Source: an uncultured Selenomonadales bacterium
Lineage (GTDB): Bacteria; Bacillota; Negativicutes; Selenomonadales; Selenomonadaceae
Reading direction: 5' to 3'
Length of the DNA: 64,000 nucleotides
NCBI GenBank assembly: GCA_947304355.1
Contig: CAMZAX010000007.1
Location: forward strand, 23,224-87,223
A program made the translations under genes and the position numbers. Shown here one piece after another: positions 32,871-42,852 of this stretch. Position 1 is the first letter of the stretch. The number at the start of each line of letters is the position of its first letter. The notes beneath the pieces were generated by a model, which was not told the DNA's origin, searched no databases, and worked only from the letters and a program-made list of their open reading frames with translations.

Positions 32871-33274
32871 ATGTTTTTTAGTGAAACGCAACTTGCGGCG
32901 GCTTTTTCGGATCGGATAAAGTTTTGTGTATGCTCGACGACAAATGGCAAAACGTTCACGCCGCCCAACCCGGCGGAATCCTCGGAACGAAACCCGAATA
33001 TGTCGTTGCCGAATTTTATCACGACCGCGCGGGGGCGACAACCGAAAAAATTTACATACCCGACACCGATGCCTTGAACGCGGTAATAGACACTTGGGCA
33101 GGGCACGGCATTCGTTTTATCGGCTTCGTTCACGCACACCCGCCGCGCAAGATTCGCCTGTCCTCTATCGACGTGCATTATGCGAACAAAATCAAAAAAT
33201 ACTGCAGGCTGAGTGAAATTCTTATGGTGATTTACATTCCGACAGAAAAAAATTTTTACTCATATGTTCTGTGA
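32871..33274 (+). pseudogene. JAB/MPN metalloprotease-like gene, apparently frameshifted
   Basis: The best start is ATG 32871 (GGAGGGATTATTAC ahead), giving MFFSETQLAAAFSDRIKFCV. The rest of the recognisable protein is in another frame that is open from 32885 (usable TTG 32924) to 33274: MLDDKWQNVHAAQPGGILG, then GFVHAHPPRKIRLSSIDV, a JAMM motif with HxHP and S-x-x-D. A -1 shift between about 32885 and 32930 would restore one gene of roughly 130 residues. JAB domains are zinc isopeptidases or peptidases; this one has no visible partner. Either the gene is broken, or the TTG 32924 start makes a shorter 116-residue protein. Confidence 0.6.
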
Positions 33275-34578
33275 GCAAGCACGCCTGCCGCGAAATCGTC
33301 GACCAAAACATTGCAAACGGCGTCCATGATTTTTTCTTCCCAGATGTAATTGTCGCTGAAAACGCCGTGACTGCGCGGGTCAAAATCTTCGGCAATCGCT
33401 TCGCCGTTTAGCATGTATAAAAAGCCGTCGCGGGTGTTCGGTCTGAAAAAAATTCCCGACAGCAAACCGTAGGCGGCACCCGTATGACCGAGCAAATCGA
33501 CTTCGTGTGAACGACAAACACGCGCCCGACTCCTGCCGTCCACCCGATATGTGCCCAAGCCGTAGTTGAGAATCGCGCCGCCGTATGGACGACCGTTGGG
33601 ACTTTGCGGATCGTAAATCCAATGCGCCCGAAAAATTTCGTCCAAGGATTCACGGCTTAAAATGCGTCGTCCGCGATAAAGCCCGCCGTTCATCATCATT
33701 TCAAGAGCGTGCGCAAGCTCCGCGAACGAAATGCGCAAGCCGCCCTGCGGTGAAAAAATCGTCGCGTTCGTCCCGACGCGGTAACCCGTCAAGCTGTATT
33801 CGTCTTGAAAATCGGGCGCGTACGGATTCTGCAGGCGAACGATATCTTTCGGCGGTTGTTCGTCCGCACAGTCGTCGATTTGTCCGAACCACTTTCCGCG
33901 CTCATTCCATTGACCGAGCGCGTTTTTCTTTTGGTAAATCGTGCCGAGCAATTCAAATTCCGACGGCTCCAAGTTGGCGGGCAGGTAATCAGCTTTGATG
34001 TCCAGTTGCCGAAAAAGATTTTCCTTTTGATAGCGGTCAAAGCGTTGTCCCGTCACGTTTTCGATTATCGTGCCCAAAAGTCCGTAATTCAGATTGCTGT
34101 AGGTGAAGTACTGACCGACAGGTTCGGTTGACGGCGCGAAGTGGGCTCCATCCTCCCAAAACTTCCCGCGCGGCGTCACGAGTTCGGCAACGCTTTCGGT
34201 TGGCGGGATGCTGTAAATTTTCCCGTCACGCAATGACGACGTGTGGCTTGCCAACATGCGCACGGTAATTTTTTCATGCGGGCAAGCGGGGTTGCGCAGG
34301 CGGCAAGGCAGGTAGTCGCCCGCGTCGTCGTTCAAGGAAATTTGCCCGCGTTCGACGAGCTGCAGGAGAGCGAACACCGTGAACATCTTCGAAACCGACG
34401 CCGCCCGAAATCGGGTGTCGCGCGTCACGGGTTTATTTTTTTTGCCCAAAACACGACTGCCCAAAAATCGCGAGTAAATTTCTGCACCGTCCTTGAACAC
34501 GATGACGCCGAACCCCGGCACTTTGAATCCGTCGTCGCCAATCAGAGCGGTCAACGCCGCGTCCAAATTAAAATTCAT
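33256..34578 (-). CDS. Serine beta-lactamase-family protein (class C / penicillin-binding-protein-like hydrolase)
   Basis: This 440-residue protein has the S-x-x-K nucleophile motif SVSK at residues 61-64 (AASVSKMFTVFAL), Y-S-N near 158 (YFTYSNLNYGLLG) and H-T-G near 389 (LLGHTGAAYGL). These are the three motifs of the beta-lactamase/D-Ala-D-Ala carboxypeptidase fold. It lacks a signal peptide, so a cytoplasmic esterase or peptidase role is as likely as cell-wall work. A beta-lactam-resistance role should not be assumed. It overlaps the 3' end of the convergent JAB gene by 19 bp. Confidence 0.88.
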   Translation of the reverse strand: MNFNLDAALTALIGDDGFKVPGFGVIVFKDGAEIYSRFLGSRVLGKKNKPVTRDTRFRAASVSKMFTVFALLQLVERGQISLNDDAGDYLPCRLRNPACPHEKITVRMLASHTSSLRDGKIYSIPPTESVAELVTPRGKFWEDGAHFAPSTEPVGQYFTYSNLNYGLLGTIIENVTGQRFDRYQKENLFRQLDIKADYLPANLEPSEFELLGTIYQKKNALGQWNERGKWFGQIDDCADEQPPKDIVRLQNPYAPDFQDEYSLTGYRVGTNATIFSPQGGLRISFAELAHALEMMMNGGLYRGRRILSRESLDEIFRAHWIYDPQSPNGRPYGGAILNYGLGTYRVDGRSRARVCRSHEVDLLGHTGAAYGLLSGIFFRPNTRDGFLYMLNGEAIAEDFDPRSHGVFSDNYIWEEKIMDAVCNVLVDDFAAGVLAHRTYE

Positions 34579-34659
34579 TTCATTGCTCCATTCAACTTGA
34601 CAATTATTCTTTCAGGTTGTTATCATAACAAAAATATTTTTTGACGGGAAGTGAGCCCA

Positions 34660-35253
34660 TTGGAAGGATTTTGCATTGCGGACATCGACGACAAAATTTT
34701 TTCGAGGATTGCAGGCAAATCGTACAAGGTAACCTGTTCGTTGCCGCTTACCGACTTGCGTTACCTTAAGCTCCTGCACAAAGACTTGAGCGGCGAAACT
34801 CTGCGCGGCGAAATGATCTGTAACGCACGAATCGCCGCCGACGTGCTGGAGATATTTGAGCGACTGTACGCGGCCGACTATCCGATTGAACGAGTTAAGC
34901 TGATTGACGAATACGGCGCGGACGACGAACTTTCCATGCGCGACAATAATTCCTCGTGCTTCAACTTCCGATTCGTCTCGTTCACCAATCGCATTTCGCG
35001 GCACGGTTACGGGCTGGCGGTCGACATCAACCCGCTTTACAACCCGTACATCAAAACCGTCGACGGGCAGAAAATAATTGCGCCCGACAACTCGGCGGAC
35101 TACGAAAACCGCGATAAAATTTTCCCGTACAAAATCACTGCGGACGACCTTTGTTGCCGGCTGTTCCGCGAAAAAAATTTTTTGTGGGGCGGCGATTGCT
35201 GGGACGACGAAAAAGACTATCAGCATTTCTTTATCCCCGAAGAAGGAGATTGA
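34660..35253 (+). CDS. M15-family peptidase (D-Ala-D-Ala carboxypeptidase/endopeptidase-like)
   Basis: This is a 197-residue protein. Zinc-site motifs are SRHGYGLAVDINPLYNP (His and Asp ligands) and DYQHFFIP (second His). These match the M15C group of peptidoglycan peptidases. No signal peptide is visible. TTG 34660 is chosen because GGGAAGTGAGCCCA fits it; GTG 34651 has no room for a ribosome site. It ends two bases before the oppA start, so it belongs to the oligopeptide transporter operon and may help release or process peptides for import. Confidence 0.85.
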   Translation: MEGFCIADIDDKIFSRIAGKSYKVTCSLPLTDLRYLKLLHKDLSGETLRGEMICNARIAADVLEIFERLYAADYPIERVKLIDEYGADDELSMRDNNSSCFNFRFVSFTNRISRHGYGLAVDINPLYNPYIKTVDGQKIIAPDNSADYENRDKIFPYKITADDLCCRLFREKNFLWGGDCWDDEKDYQHFFIPEEGD

Positions 35254-35255
35254 CC

Positions 35256-36908
35256 ATGAAAAAAATTTTTTCACTGCTGATGATATGCGCGCTGTTCTTA
35301 ATAACGGGTTGCGGCGGCGGCTCCGACAATGCGGCGGGCAAGCTCAGCGTCATGCTCGGTTCAAACGTCGTGTCGCTTGACTCCGCCAAGTGCACCGACC
35401 CCGCCTCGTTTGAAGTGATTGCCGATTGTATTGACGGCTTAATTCAACTCGACGCCGACGGCAAGCCGATTCCCGCCATTGCCGAAAGTTTCGACGTGTC
35501 TGCGGACGGCAAGACTTACACCTTTCACCTGCGCGACGCCAAGTGGTCGAACGGTGACCCCGTCACTGCCGACGATTTCGTTTTCGCGTGGCGGCGTCAT
35601 TGCCAAGAGTCTGACAAATACGCCTACATCATGGGCAATACGGTTGCTTGCGTGAAGAACGCCGACGCCGTGACTAAGGGAGACGACCCGACGACTTTGG
35701 GCGTGAGCGCGCCCGACCCGAAAACGTTCGTCGTTGAGCTCGATGCGCCCGTTTCATTCTTCCCTTCGCTTATGGCTTTCCCGACATTTTACCCGATAAA
35801 TGAAAAATTTTTCAACGGGCTTGACGCGGGCACATACGGCACGTCGCCCGAAACTTTCTTGTCGAACGGCGCGTTCGTGCTGAGCGACTATTTGCCCGGT
35901 GCCGCCAACATTCAACTGAAAAAGAACGACGGTTATTGGAACGCCGCCAACGTCAAGCTTGACGAGTGGCAGTATCAAGTTGTAAGTTCGTCCGACAACG
36001 CCTTGACCGCTTTCAAGAACGGCACGCTTAACGTCGTCGACATCGGCGGCAGTCAAATCGAAAGCGTCAAATCCGACACCGCGCTCGTCAAGGATTTGCA
36101 GAACATTCCGTCCGGCTCGCTGTATTTCATTTCGTTCAATCAAGACCCGAAGAATCACCACGCGGGCGCGCTCTCCAATGTCAATTTGCGTCTTGCCATT
36201 TCAAACGCCATTGATCGCGAATCCCTTGCCGCGAATTTCGTTGCGAACGGAGCAAAGGCAACTTATACCGCCATTCCGATTCACTTCGCGCCCAACGCCA
36301 AGACCGGCAAATATTTCGCGGAGAATCAGCAACAGTTCGCCGAATACGTTGGTTTCAACGTCGACAAGGCTCGCGACTACTTGAACAAGGCAAAAGCGGA
36401 GCTCGGCAAGGACAGCTTTGAACTGGAATTCATTTACGCCAACGATTCGGGCAACACCGTTGTGAAGGTCGCGCAGGCTATCAAGTCGCAAGTCGAAGAG
36501 AATTTGCCGGGCGTCGTCTTGAACCTTCAACCCATGCCGAAAGCGGAGTATCTTGACCGCCTCACGTCTGACAGTTTCGACTTGGCGATCAACAGCTGGG
36601 TGCCCGACTACGACGATCCCATGACGTTTTTCACGCTGTGGACGACTTCGGGCAGTGAAATCTGCGAACACTGGAGCAACGCCGCCTACGACAAGATAAT
36701 CGCCGACTGCACGACGGGTGACCTCGCCGCCGATTATGACGCTCGTTGGCAAGCCATGTACGAAGCCGAAAAGATTTTGCTTGAAAACGCCGTTATCGCT
36801 CCGCTTTACACAGGTGCCAATGCCACGTTGATTGGCTCGAATGTCAGCGGAATTGAATTCCACGTTGCCGGCGTCAATCGCATTTTTAAATCGGTGACCG
36901 TAAAATAA
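35256..36908 (+). CDS. oppA: Oligopeptide ABC transporter substrate-binding lipoprotein
   Basis: This is a 550-residue lipoprotein. The signal peptide KKIFSLLMICALFLITGC ends at the lipobox Cys. The body has the SBP family 5 signature (GKTYTFHLRDAKWSNGDPVT, then ADDFVFAWRR) and the C-terminal peptide-binding lobe. It binds peptides outside the membrane and hands them to OppBC. The ribosome site GAAGAAGGAGATTGACC overlaps the upstream stop. The operon continues without gaps into oppB. Confidence 0.93.
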   Translation: MKKIFSLLMICALFLITGCGGGSDNAAGKLSVMLGSNVVSLDSAKCTDPASFEVIADCIDGLIQLDADGKPIPAIAESFDVSADGKTYTFHLRDAKWSNGDPVTADDFVFAWRRHCQESDKYAYIMGNTVACVKNADAVTKGDDPTTLGVSAPDPKTFVVELDAPVSFFPSLMAFPTFYPINEKFFNGLDAGTYGTSPETFLSNGAFVLSDYLPGAANIQLKKNDGYWNAANVKLDEWQYQVVSSSDNALTAFKNGTLNVVDIGGSQIESVKSDTALVKDLQNIPSGSLYFISFNQDPKNHHAGALSNVNLRLAISNAIDRESLAANFVANGAKATYTAIPIHFAPNAKTGKYFAENQQQFAEYVGFNVDKARDYLNKAKAELGKDSFELEFIYANDSGNTVVKVAQAIKSQVEENLPGVVLNLQPMPKAEYLDRLTSDSFDLAINSWVPDYDDPMTFFTLWTTSGSEICEHWSNAAYDKIIADCTTGDLAADYDARWQAMYEAEKILLENAVIAPLYTGANATLIGSNVSGIEFHVAGVNRIFKSVTVK

Positions 36909-36909
36909 A

Positions 36910-37851
36910 ATGACCAAGTACGTTGCCAAAAGAATTTTGATGTCGGTGCTTACGTTGCTGCTGATAACGTTCGTGCTGTTCGTGCTGATTCGAATCATGC
37001 CGGGCAACCCCTTTCCCGTCGAACGCATGACCGCCGATATGATTTTGCAAAAGCGCGCGGAGCTCGGTCTCGACAAGCCGATTCTTGAACAATTCGTCAA
37101 CTACATGTCGATGCTTTTGTCGGGGAGCTTTGGGAACGGCACTTCGCTTTACAACGGCGCGCCGATAAAGCCGATAATGTTGAAATGCCTGGAGACCTCG
37201 TTCCGAATCGGCGTGTTGTCGATTTTGTTCGGGACGGCGGTCGGGCTGACAATCGGAATCACCGCCGCCCTCAATCGCGGCAAGTTTCTGGACGGGTTGT
37301 GCACCGTGGTTTCAATCTTGGGCGTATGCATTCCGTCGTACGTCTTCATGATTTTCCTGCAGTACTTTCTGTCGTACAAGATACCGTTGTTCCCGTATTT
37401 CTTTGACCCGTCGCAGTTTCTGAACTCGTCGATAATGCCGTCGTTGTCGCTGAGCCTGTTCTCGATTTCGGCTGTGGCGCGTTTCACACGAAACGAAATG
37501 ATTGAAGTCATGAACAGCGATTATGTCAAGCTTGCCGAAGCAAAGGGACTTTACGGCTTTGAACTCATGCGGCGACACGTCCTGCGAAACGCACTTATAC
37601 CCGTCGTCACGGTCATTGCGCCGCTCGTCGTTGACTTACTCACGGGCGCGATGGTTATCGAAAAAATTTACGGCATCAACGGCGTCGGCTCGCTCATGGT
37701 CAACGCCATTGCCGGCGACGGCGTCGATTACAACTACGTCCTTGCGTTGGGCATTGTTTTTTCCGCGCTTTATATCGGCGTCATGCTCGTGCTCGACATC
37801 CTCTACGGCATTATCGACCCGCGTATCAGCTTGGCAAAGGAGGCGGGTTGA
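36910..37851 (+). CDS. oppB: Oligopeptide ABC transporter permease
   Basis: This 313-residue integral membrane protein has about six helices. The N-terminal segment KRILMSVLTLLLITFVLFVL and the cytoplasmic EAA loop (EAKGLYGFELMRRHVLRNAL), which contacts the ATPase subunits, are typical of OppB/DppB. It begins one base after the oppA stop and is followed directly by oppC. Confidence 0.93.
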   Translation: MTKYVAKRILMSVLTLLLITFVLFVLIRIMPGNPFPVERMTADMILQKRAELGLDKPILEQFVNYMSMLLSGSFGNGTSLYNGAPIKPIMLKCLETSFRIGVLSILFGTAVGLTIGITAALNRGKFLDGLCTVVSILGVCIPSYVFMIFLQYFLSYKIPLFPYFFDPSQFLNSSIMPSLSLSLFSISAVARFTRNEMIEVMNSDYVKLAEAKGLYGFELMRRHVLRNALIPVVTVIAPLVVDLLTGAMVIEKIYGINGVGSLMVNAIAGDGVDYNYVLALGIVFSALYIGVMLVLDILYGIIDPRISLAKEAG

Positions 37852-38844
37852 TTGTACACGCCAAAAGACGACGACTTTGATTTTCTTACGGACAGAGATT
37901 TGAGCGTTGACGAAAATTTTGCCGCGCAGGGCTATTGGAAGGGCGTCGCCGTTCACTTCGTCCGTAATCGGCTGGCGGTCGCGGGTGCGCTGATCGTCTG
38001 CTTGGTTATAGTGTTTGCCGTCCTTGCTCCGATTGTCAGTCCGTACAGTTACGACGAGATTGTTTCGATTCAAACGACGGACGGTCGGCAAGTCATCGCG
38101 AAAAATTTGGAACCGCAGCTCGGCGCGCCCGCGCAAGTCGACGACGCCTCCGCCAACTTCGCGGACAAGACGTTCGTGTTCGGCACCGACGAATTGGGGC
38201 GCGACTTGTGGACACGGACTTGGCAGGGCGCACGCGTCTCGCTGATTATTGCGTTCGTCGCCATCTTTATCGACATGGTTATCGGCACGAGTTACGGCTT
38301 GGTGTCCGGCTACTTCGGCGGACGCGTCGATAACGTCATGCAACGATTCATTGAGATTGAAAGCAGCGTGCCGACTCTCGTTATCATTTCGATTCTTGCC
38401 ATCTTCATGGAAAAGGGAATCGGCTTGGTTATCGCCTCGTTGCTTTTGACCGAATGGATTGGTATGAGCAAAATCGCCCGCGCGGAGTGTCTCAAGCTGA
38501 AGGAGCGCGAATACGTCTTGGCGAGCCGAACACTCGGCGCGGGAAGTTTCCATATCATCTTCAAGCAGATTTTGCCGAACACGATCGGACCGATAATAAC
38601 GCAAGTCATGTTTTCGATACCCGTCGCCATTTTCACGGAGGCGTTCTTGAGTTTCGTCGGCGTCGGCATTGTCCTGCCGCAATGTTCGCTGGGCTCGTTG
38701 ATTGAGGCGGGCTTTAACAACATAACCGTCTTGCCGTATCAAATCTTGCCGCCGATAACGGTGTTGGCGTTGCTTATGCTCGGTTTCAATTTGGTTGGCG
38801 ACGGCTTCCGCGAGGCTTTGGCTCCCAAGCTTGAGGACATGTAA
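37852..38844 (+). CDS. oppC: Oligopeptide ABC transporter permease
   Basis: This is a 330-residue permease. A cytoplasmic N-terminal tail of about 40 residues precedes the first helix (AGALIVCLVIVFAVLAPIVS), as usual for OppC. The EAA-type loop (EYVLASRTLGAGSFHIIFKQ) is present. The start is TTG with GGCAAAGGAGGCGGGTTGA upstream. An 89-bp gap follows before oppD. Confidence 0.92.
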   Translation: MYTPKDDDFDFLTDRDLSVDENFAAQGYWKGVAVHFVRNRLAVAGALIVCLVIVFAVLAPIVSPYSYDEIVSIQTTDGRQVIAKNLEPQLGAPAQVDDASANFADKTFVFGTDELGRDLWTRTWQGARVSLIIAFVAIFIDMVIGTSYGLVSGYFGGRVDNVMQRFIEIESSVPTLVIISILAIFMEKGIGLVIASLLLTEWIGMSKIARAECLKLKEREYVLASRTLGAGSFHIIFKQILPNTIGPIITQVMFSIPVAIFTEAFLSFVGVGIVLPQCSLGSLIEAGFNNITVLPYQILPPITVLALLMLGFNLVGDGFREALAPKLEDM

Positions 38845-38936
38845 GCCTGCGGGGCAAAAACGAAAACGTTTTCATTTTTAATCGAATGGCGCAGAAAACG
38901 GAACACGTATTCCGATTTGAAATGCGAGGTGATTCA

Positions 38937-39998
38937 ATGAACGACACGATTCTTTCCGTCAAAAATCTGGACATAACCTTTCGAACGAACGCCGGCAACA
39001 TCCATGCGATTCGCGGCGTTGCATTTGATTTGCCGCGCGGCAAGACGGTCGCGCTCGTCGGCGAATCGGGTTCGGGCAAGTCCGTCACCATGAAGGCGGT
39101 CACGGGCTTGCTTGACGACAACGCCGTTATCAACAGCGGGCAAGTTCTTTACCGATTGAACGGCGACAAAGTCGTTGACCTGCTGACGCTTACAAAAAAA
39201 GATTTGCGCCGCGAAATTAACGGGCGACAAATCGCAATGGTTTTTCAAGACCCGATGACAAGCTTGGATCCGACCATGACAATCGGCGCGCAGATTACCG
39301 AGGCAATGCTCCTGCACAAAAAAATTTCCGCGTCCGAAGCCGCCGATAAAGCCGTCGAGCTGCTGAATCTTGTCGGACTGACTGCGCCCGAAAAGCGCGT
39401 CAAAAATTACCCGCACCAGTTGTCAGGCGGGCAACGGCAACGCGTCGTCATTGCCATTGCGCTTTCGTGCGAGCCGAAAGTTTTGATTTGCGACGAGCCG
39501 ACCACCGCTTTGGACGTGACGATTCAAGCCCGCATCTTGGATTTGATTGACAATCTCCGTGAACGGTTAGGCTTATCGGTAATTTATATCACGCACGACT
39601 TGGGCGTCGTCGCGAAGGTCGCCGATTTCGTCAACGTCATGTATGCGGGCAGGATTGTCGAGACGGGCACCGTTGAAGAAATTTTTTATGACCCTCGGCA
39701 TCCGTACACTTGGGGCTTGCTGTCGGCGATGCCGGACTTGGACACTGACGACGAACGACTTTATTCTATACCGGGGTCGCCGCCCAATCTTTTGCACGAG
39801 CCGTCGGGCGACGCCTTCGCCGCACGCAACGAATTCGCAATGAAAATTGACCAACGTGTCGCGCCGCCCATGTTCCAAATTTCCGAAACGCACTTCGCTG
39901 CGACGTGGCTCCTGCACCCGGACGCGCCGAAGGTCGAGTTGCCGCCGGCTTTGCGGGCGCGGCTTGCACGCTCAAGGAAGGCGGCGAATTTGCAATGA
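38937..39998 (+). CDS. oppD: Oligopeptide ABC transporter ATPase
   Basis: This 353-residue ATPase has Walker A GESGSGKS, signature LSGGQRQRV, Walker [13 protein letters not shown] and switch His (ITHDLG). The C-terminal extension after residue 260 carries the Opp/Dpp-type oligopeptide domain with a proline-rich tail. ATG 38937 is preferred because of ATGCGAGGTGATTCA; a longer frame begins upstream. It overlaps the oppF start by 4 bp. Confidence 0.93.
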   Translation: MNDTILSVKNLDITFRTNAGNIHAIRGVAFDLPRGKTVALVGESGSGKSVTMKAVTGLLDDNAVINSGQVLYRLNGDKVVDLLTLTKKDLRREINGRQIAMVFQDPMTSLDPTMTIGAQITEAMLLHKKISASEAADKAVELLNLVGLTAPEKRVKNYPHQLSGGQRQRVVIAIALSCEPKVLICDEPTTALDVTIQARILDLIDNLRERLGLSVIYITHDLGVVAKVADFVNVMYAGRIVETGTVEEIFYDPRHPYTWGLLSAMPDLDTDDERLYSIPGSPPNLLHEPSGDAFAARNEFAMKIDQRVAPPMFQISETHFAATWLLHPDAPKVELPPALRARLARSRKAANLQ

Positions 39999-40879
39999 AC
40001 ATTCCCTTGCTTAAAGTCGAAGAACTTCAGCAACACTTTAAGGTAAGCCGTAATTTCACGGTCAAAGCCGTCAACGGCGTTTCGTTTGAAATTCAGCCCG
40101 GCGAAACTTTCGGATTGGTCGGCGAGTCGGGCTCCGGCAAGACGACAATCGGACGCAGTATCATTCGGCTTTACCAACCGACGGGCGGCGTCGTCGTCTT
40201 CAATCAAAAAAAAATTTCGGGCACGCTCCACGAGGCAACGCGACGAATGCTCCGCAAGGAAATGCAAATGATTTTTCAAGACCCGATGTCGAGTTTGAAC
40301 CCGCGCAAGAAGATCGGAGATATTATCGGCGAGGGACTTGATATTCACGGATTGTGCAGCGGACGCGCCGAACGTAACGAGCTTGTCGGCGACATCTTGA
40401 AAAAGGTCGGATTGTCGCCCGCGCACGCCGAACGCTACCCGCATCAATTCTCCGGCGGACAGCGGCAACGGGTCGGTATCGCCCGCGCGCTCATCATGAA
40501 GCCCAAGCTGGTTATCGCCGACGAATGTATTTCCGCTCTCGACGTTTCAATTCAAGCGCAAATAGTCAATCTCATGAAGGATATTCAAATGCAGACGCAA
40601 TGCGCGTACCTTTTTATCGCGCACGATTTAAGCATGGTCAAGTACATTTCGGATCGGGTCGGCGTCCTGCACTTGGGCTATCTTGTCGAGACAGGTTCGA
40701 CGCAAGAAATTTTTTCCAACCCGCAACACCCGTACACGCAAGCATTGCTGTCGGCAATCCCAAACCCGAATCCGCGAATCGAAAAGACACGTCGTCCGTT
40801 GATTTACAACGCGGGCGACGTCAATTACAAAGGAGCCGTAATGACAAAAGTCAATGACGATCATTTTGTTTTGATCTGA
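39995..40879 (+). CDS. oppF: Oligopeptide ABC transporter ATPase
   Basis: This 294-residue second ATPase of the transporter has Walker A GESGSGKT, signature FSGGQRQRV, Walker B LVIADECISALD and IAHDLS. ATG 39995 overlaps the oppD stop. Walker B has Cys in place of the usual Pro (DECIS) and is otherwise complete. It is the last gene of the operon. Confidence 0.93.
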   Translation: MNIPLLKVEELQQHFKVSRNFTVKAVNGVSFEIQPGETFGLVGESGSGKTTIGRSIIRLYQPTGGVVVFNQKKISGTLHEATRRMLRKEMQMIFQDPMSSLNPRKKIGDIIGEGLDIHGLCSGRAERNELVGDILKKVGLSPAHAERYPHQFSGGQRQRVGIARALIMKPKLVIADECISALDVSIQAQIVNLMKDIQMQTQCAYLFIAHDLSMVKYISDRVGVLHLGYLVETGSTQEIFSNPQHPYTQALLSAIPNPNPRIEKTRRPLIYNAGDVNYKGAVMTKVNDDHFVLI

Positions 40880-41283
40880 CGTGTGGGAACTTGCTCGACG
40901 GCAAACGCGGCGGTAAACAAATTTTATAGTCGGCAAGAGATTTATTTTGATTTTATTTTCAGTTTTCGCGCAGTCAATCTTTGCCGGTTTACGGTGGTCT
41001 TCAGTAGATCCAAAATTGCTGATAAAGATTGATGCAAACGAGTTTTAATCTATTCGAGCATGAGGATTTATAAACCCTCGGCTAATGACTTTGCCAAGTA
41101 TTAAAGTCTTTAACGTGTAAGTCGACGAATTTTGTTTCAGGGTATTTTCCTAATTTTTCACGTCACCTTGAACGTTGCGTCGAGATTAAATCGTAATAAG
41201 TGATTTTTTTCACTGCTCGCGCGCAGCGCGCCCTGGGGTGTCCTTCGGACAACATCCTACATTGAAGGTATCTCTTCACATAA
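40880..41283. other. Gene-free intergenic stretch
   Basis: These 404 bp separate oppF from the Rep gene. Composition becomes AT-richer than the flanking operon. Near 41200-41265 there are hairpin-forming sequences (TGTCC/GGACA around 41240-41256, GCGCGC runs, and GTGA/TCAC around a T-run) that could terminate the minus-strand rep transcript. I see no gene or RNA family. Confidence 0.5.
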
Positions 41284-42852
41284 TCAATCAATAACACCAA
41301 TGAAATTAGGGGGACGAGGCAAAATGTTCGGATCATCATACACGGCAGAAACACCAATCTCGACCAGTTTATCTTTTACCCAACCAGACAACGACTCATA
41401 ACCTTCGTAAGCTTTCTTTTTAAGCTCTGGTATCAAAAAGTTACGGTAAAACAAACGATAAATCTCGGTATCCATATGAGCAATAACTTCACTGGGCGGT
41501 AAATCGGCAGGCGCAGGATCCTTATCGGGATGAGCTGCAAAGTAAGCATCTATTCTTTTGATTAACGGTCTGGCAAAATGCAATGCCGGTACATTCTTAG
41601 TGGAAATGGCATACTCACACCACAAATCAATATTGGCGGCACTGACCTCGCGCAAAAGGTCAAATGGTATTTTGCTGTCCTTAATGACGGAAGCAGAGAC
41701 TTCCTTGTCTATGCCGTAAACATGCAGGTTGTCGTAACCCTCAATCTTGTCCAAGTACACACTGTCCTGGACGGGACGGAGTTGTCCTTTGGCTTTGCCT
41801 TTCGTGTATCGACTAAAATGCAAGCCATGCTCCGCAAACGCAGGGAAATACGACAGGTCAATCTTTTCACCAAACTCCCTCTGAAACTGCGCGGAGACGA
41901 TATCAACCCAATCCTTCTTCAGCTGAGCCTCCATGTTGGAAACGGTTGTAAATTTGTCTTTAGACACAAATAAAATGACGTGGATATGTGGATGCCAGCC
42001 AGAATTCGTCACCGGCTCAGCGGCGTCGCCAATCCGATTCTCTTGACCGTCGTTAATCGTGATTTCAAGTCGACGGACATAACCTTCCAATCCCATCGCC
42101 GCGCGGCGACGTGTCGCAGGACCTCCAGTAAGCATGAACCGGCTCCACGACTTACGTAAAACTTTAAGCAAACCCTTCAGACAATGCCACCGATGGAAAA
42201 TCGTTAAAGTCATCATAACGGGCACACAACCATTTTCATAAGCCCAACAAATAGACTTCTGCACGCGCAATCGCCATTTATACAACTCCTTCGGAGCATC
42301 TACGGGGTCGAGCCAAATGCTATGCGACCGACAGATATCGGCAAGCCTCACGGTCGTCCGATTATTCTTTGCGGACGCAACCACATCAATGTAATCGTGC
42401 GGAAATAATTTGTTCAGGATGGAAAAATCAGGACAATCGGACGATCCCGCAAAGCCAAACGGAGCTCGCCGATAACTCAGCACACCACAATCAGCGGACG
42501 ATGGATTAATTCCTCGCTTCCGCAAACGGGCAGTCAACGGCAGGATACTCTCATACGAGTGCTTCAATGACGGAAATAAATCAAGCAAAGTTTTTACGGC
42601 ACGCTCAGGATTTTTTTTATTCCAAGCACGCCGATAATCCAAGCTCAACAGTGAATCAAAATCCTTGACGGAACGCAAAGCAAGATAAAGCTTAGCTCGA
42701 CGGAGCATTTCAAACGACTGATTTCTTTGCAAAGTTTTTGAGCCAAGCAATTTGTCAGGCAAATCTCCAGATTCAGGTTTTCTATCGTTCCAAGCGCGGA
42801 TACATAAGCAACAGCCACGTCGAGTGCTCCAAGTTGTCGTTGTAATGCTCAA
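41284..42852 (-). CDS. Rolling-circle replication initiator (HUH/Rep_1 type), plasmid-derived
   Basis: The frame covers 522 codons, but the first about 22 are an out-of-frame read of the adjoining methyltransferase fragment, so the true N-terminus is probably missing or begins at ATG 42708. Motif 1-like VMMTLTIFH and the HUH motif GWHPHIHVILF (about residues 285-295) are those of rolling-circle Rep proteins; candidate catalytic tyrosines follow at FSRYTKGK and LHVYGIDKE. The nucleotide sequence is visibly lower in GC than neighbours, consistent with an integrated plasmid. No origin, mobilisation gene or partner was found beside it. Whether it is expressed is unknown. Confidence 0.7.
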   Translation of the reverse strand: MSITTTTWSTRRGCCLCIRAWNDRKPESGDLPDKLLGSKTLQRNQSFEMLRRAKLYLALRSVKDFDSLLSLDYRRAWNKKNPERAVKTLLDLFPSLKHSYESILPLTARLRKRGINPSSADCGVLSYRRAPFGFAGSSDCPDFSILNKLFPHDYIDVVASAKNNRTTVRLADICRSHSIWLDPVDAPKELYKWRLRVQKSICWAYENGCVPVMMTLTIFHRWHCLKGLLKVLRKSWSRFMLTGGPATRRRAAMGLEGYVRRLEITINDGQENRIGDAAEPVTNSGWHPHIHVILFVSKDKFTTVSNMEAQLKKDWVDIVSAQFQREFGEKIDLSYFPAFAEHGLHFSRYTKGKAKGQLRPVQDSVYLDKIEGYDNLHVYGIDKEVSASVIKDSKIPFDLLREVSAANIDLWCEYAISTKNVPALHFARPLIKRIDAYFAAHPDKDPAPADLPPSEVIAHMDTEIYRLFYRNFLIPELKKKAYEGYESLSGWVKDKLVEIGVSAVYDDPNILPRPPNFIGVID

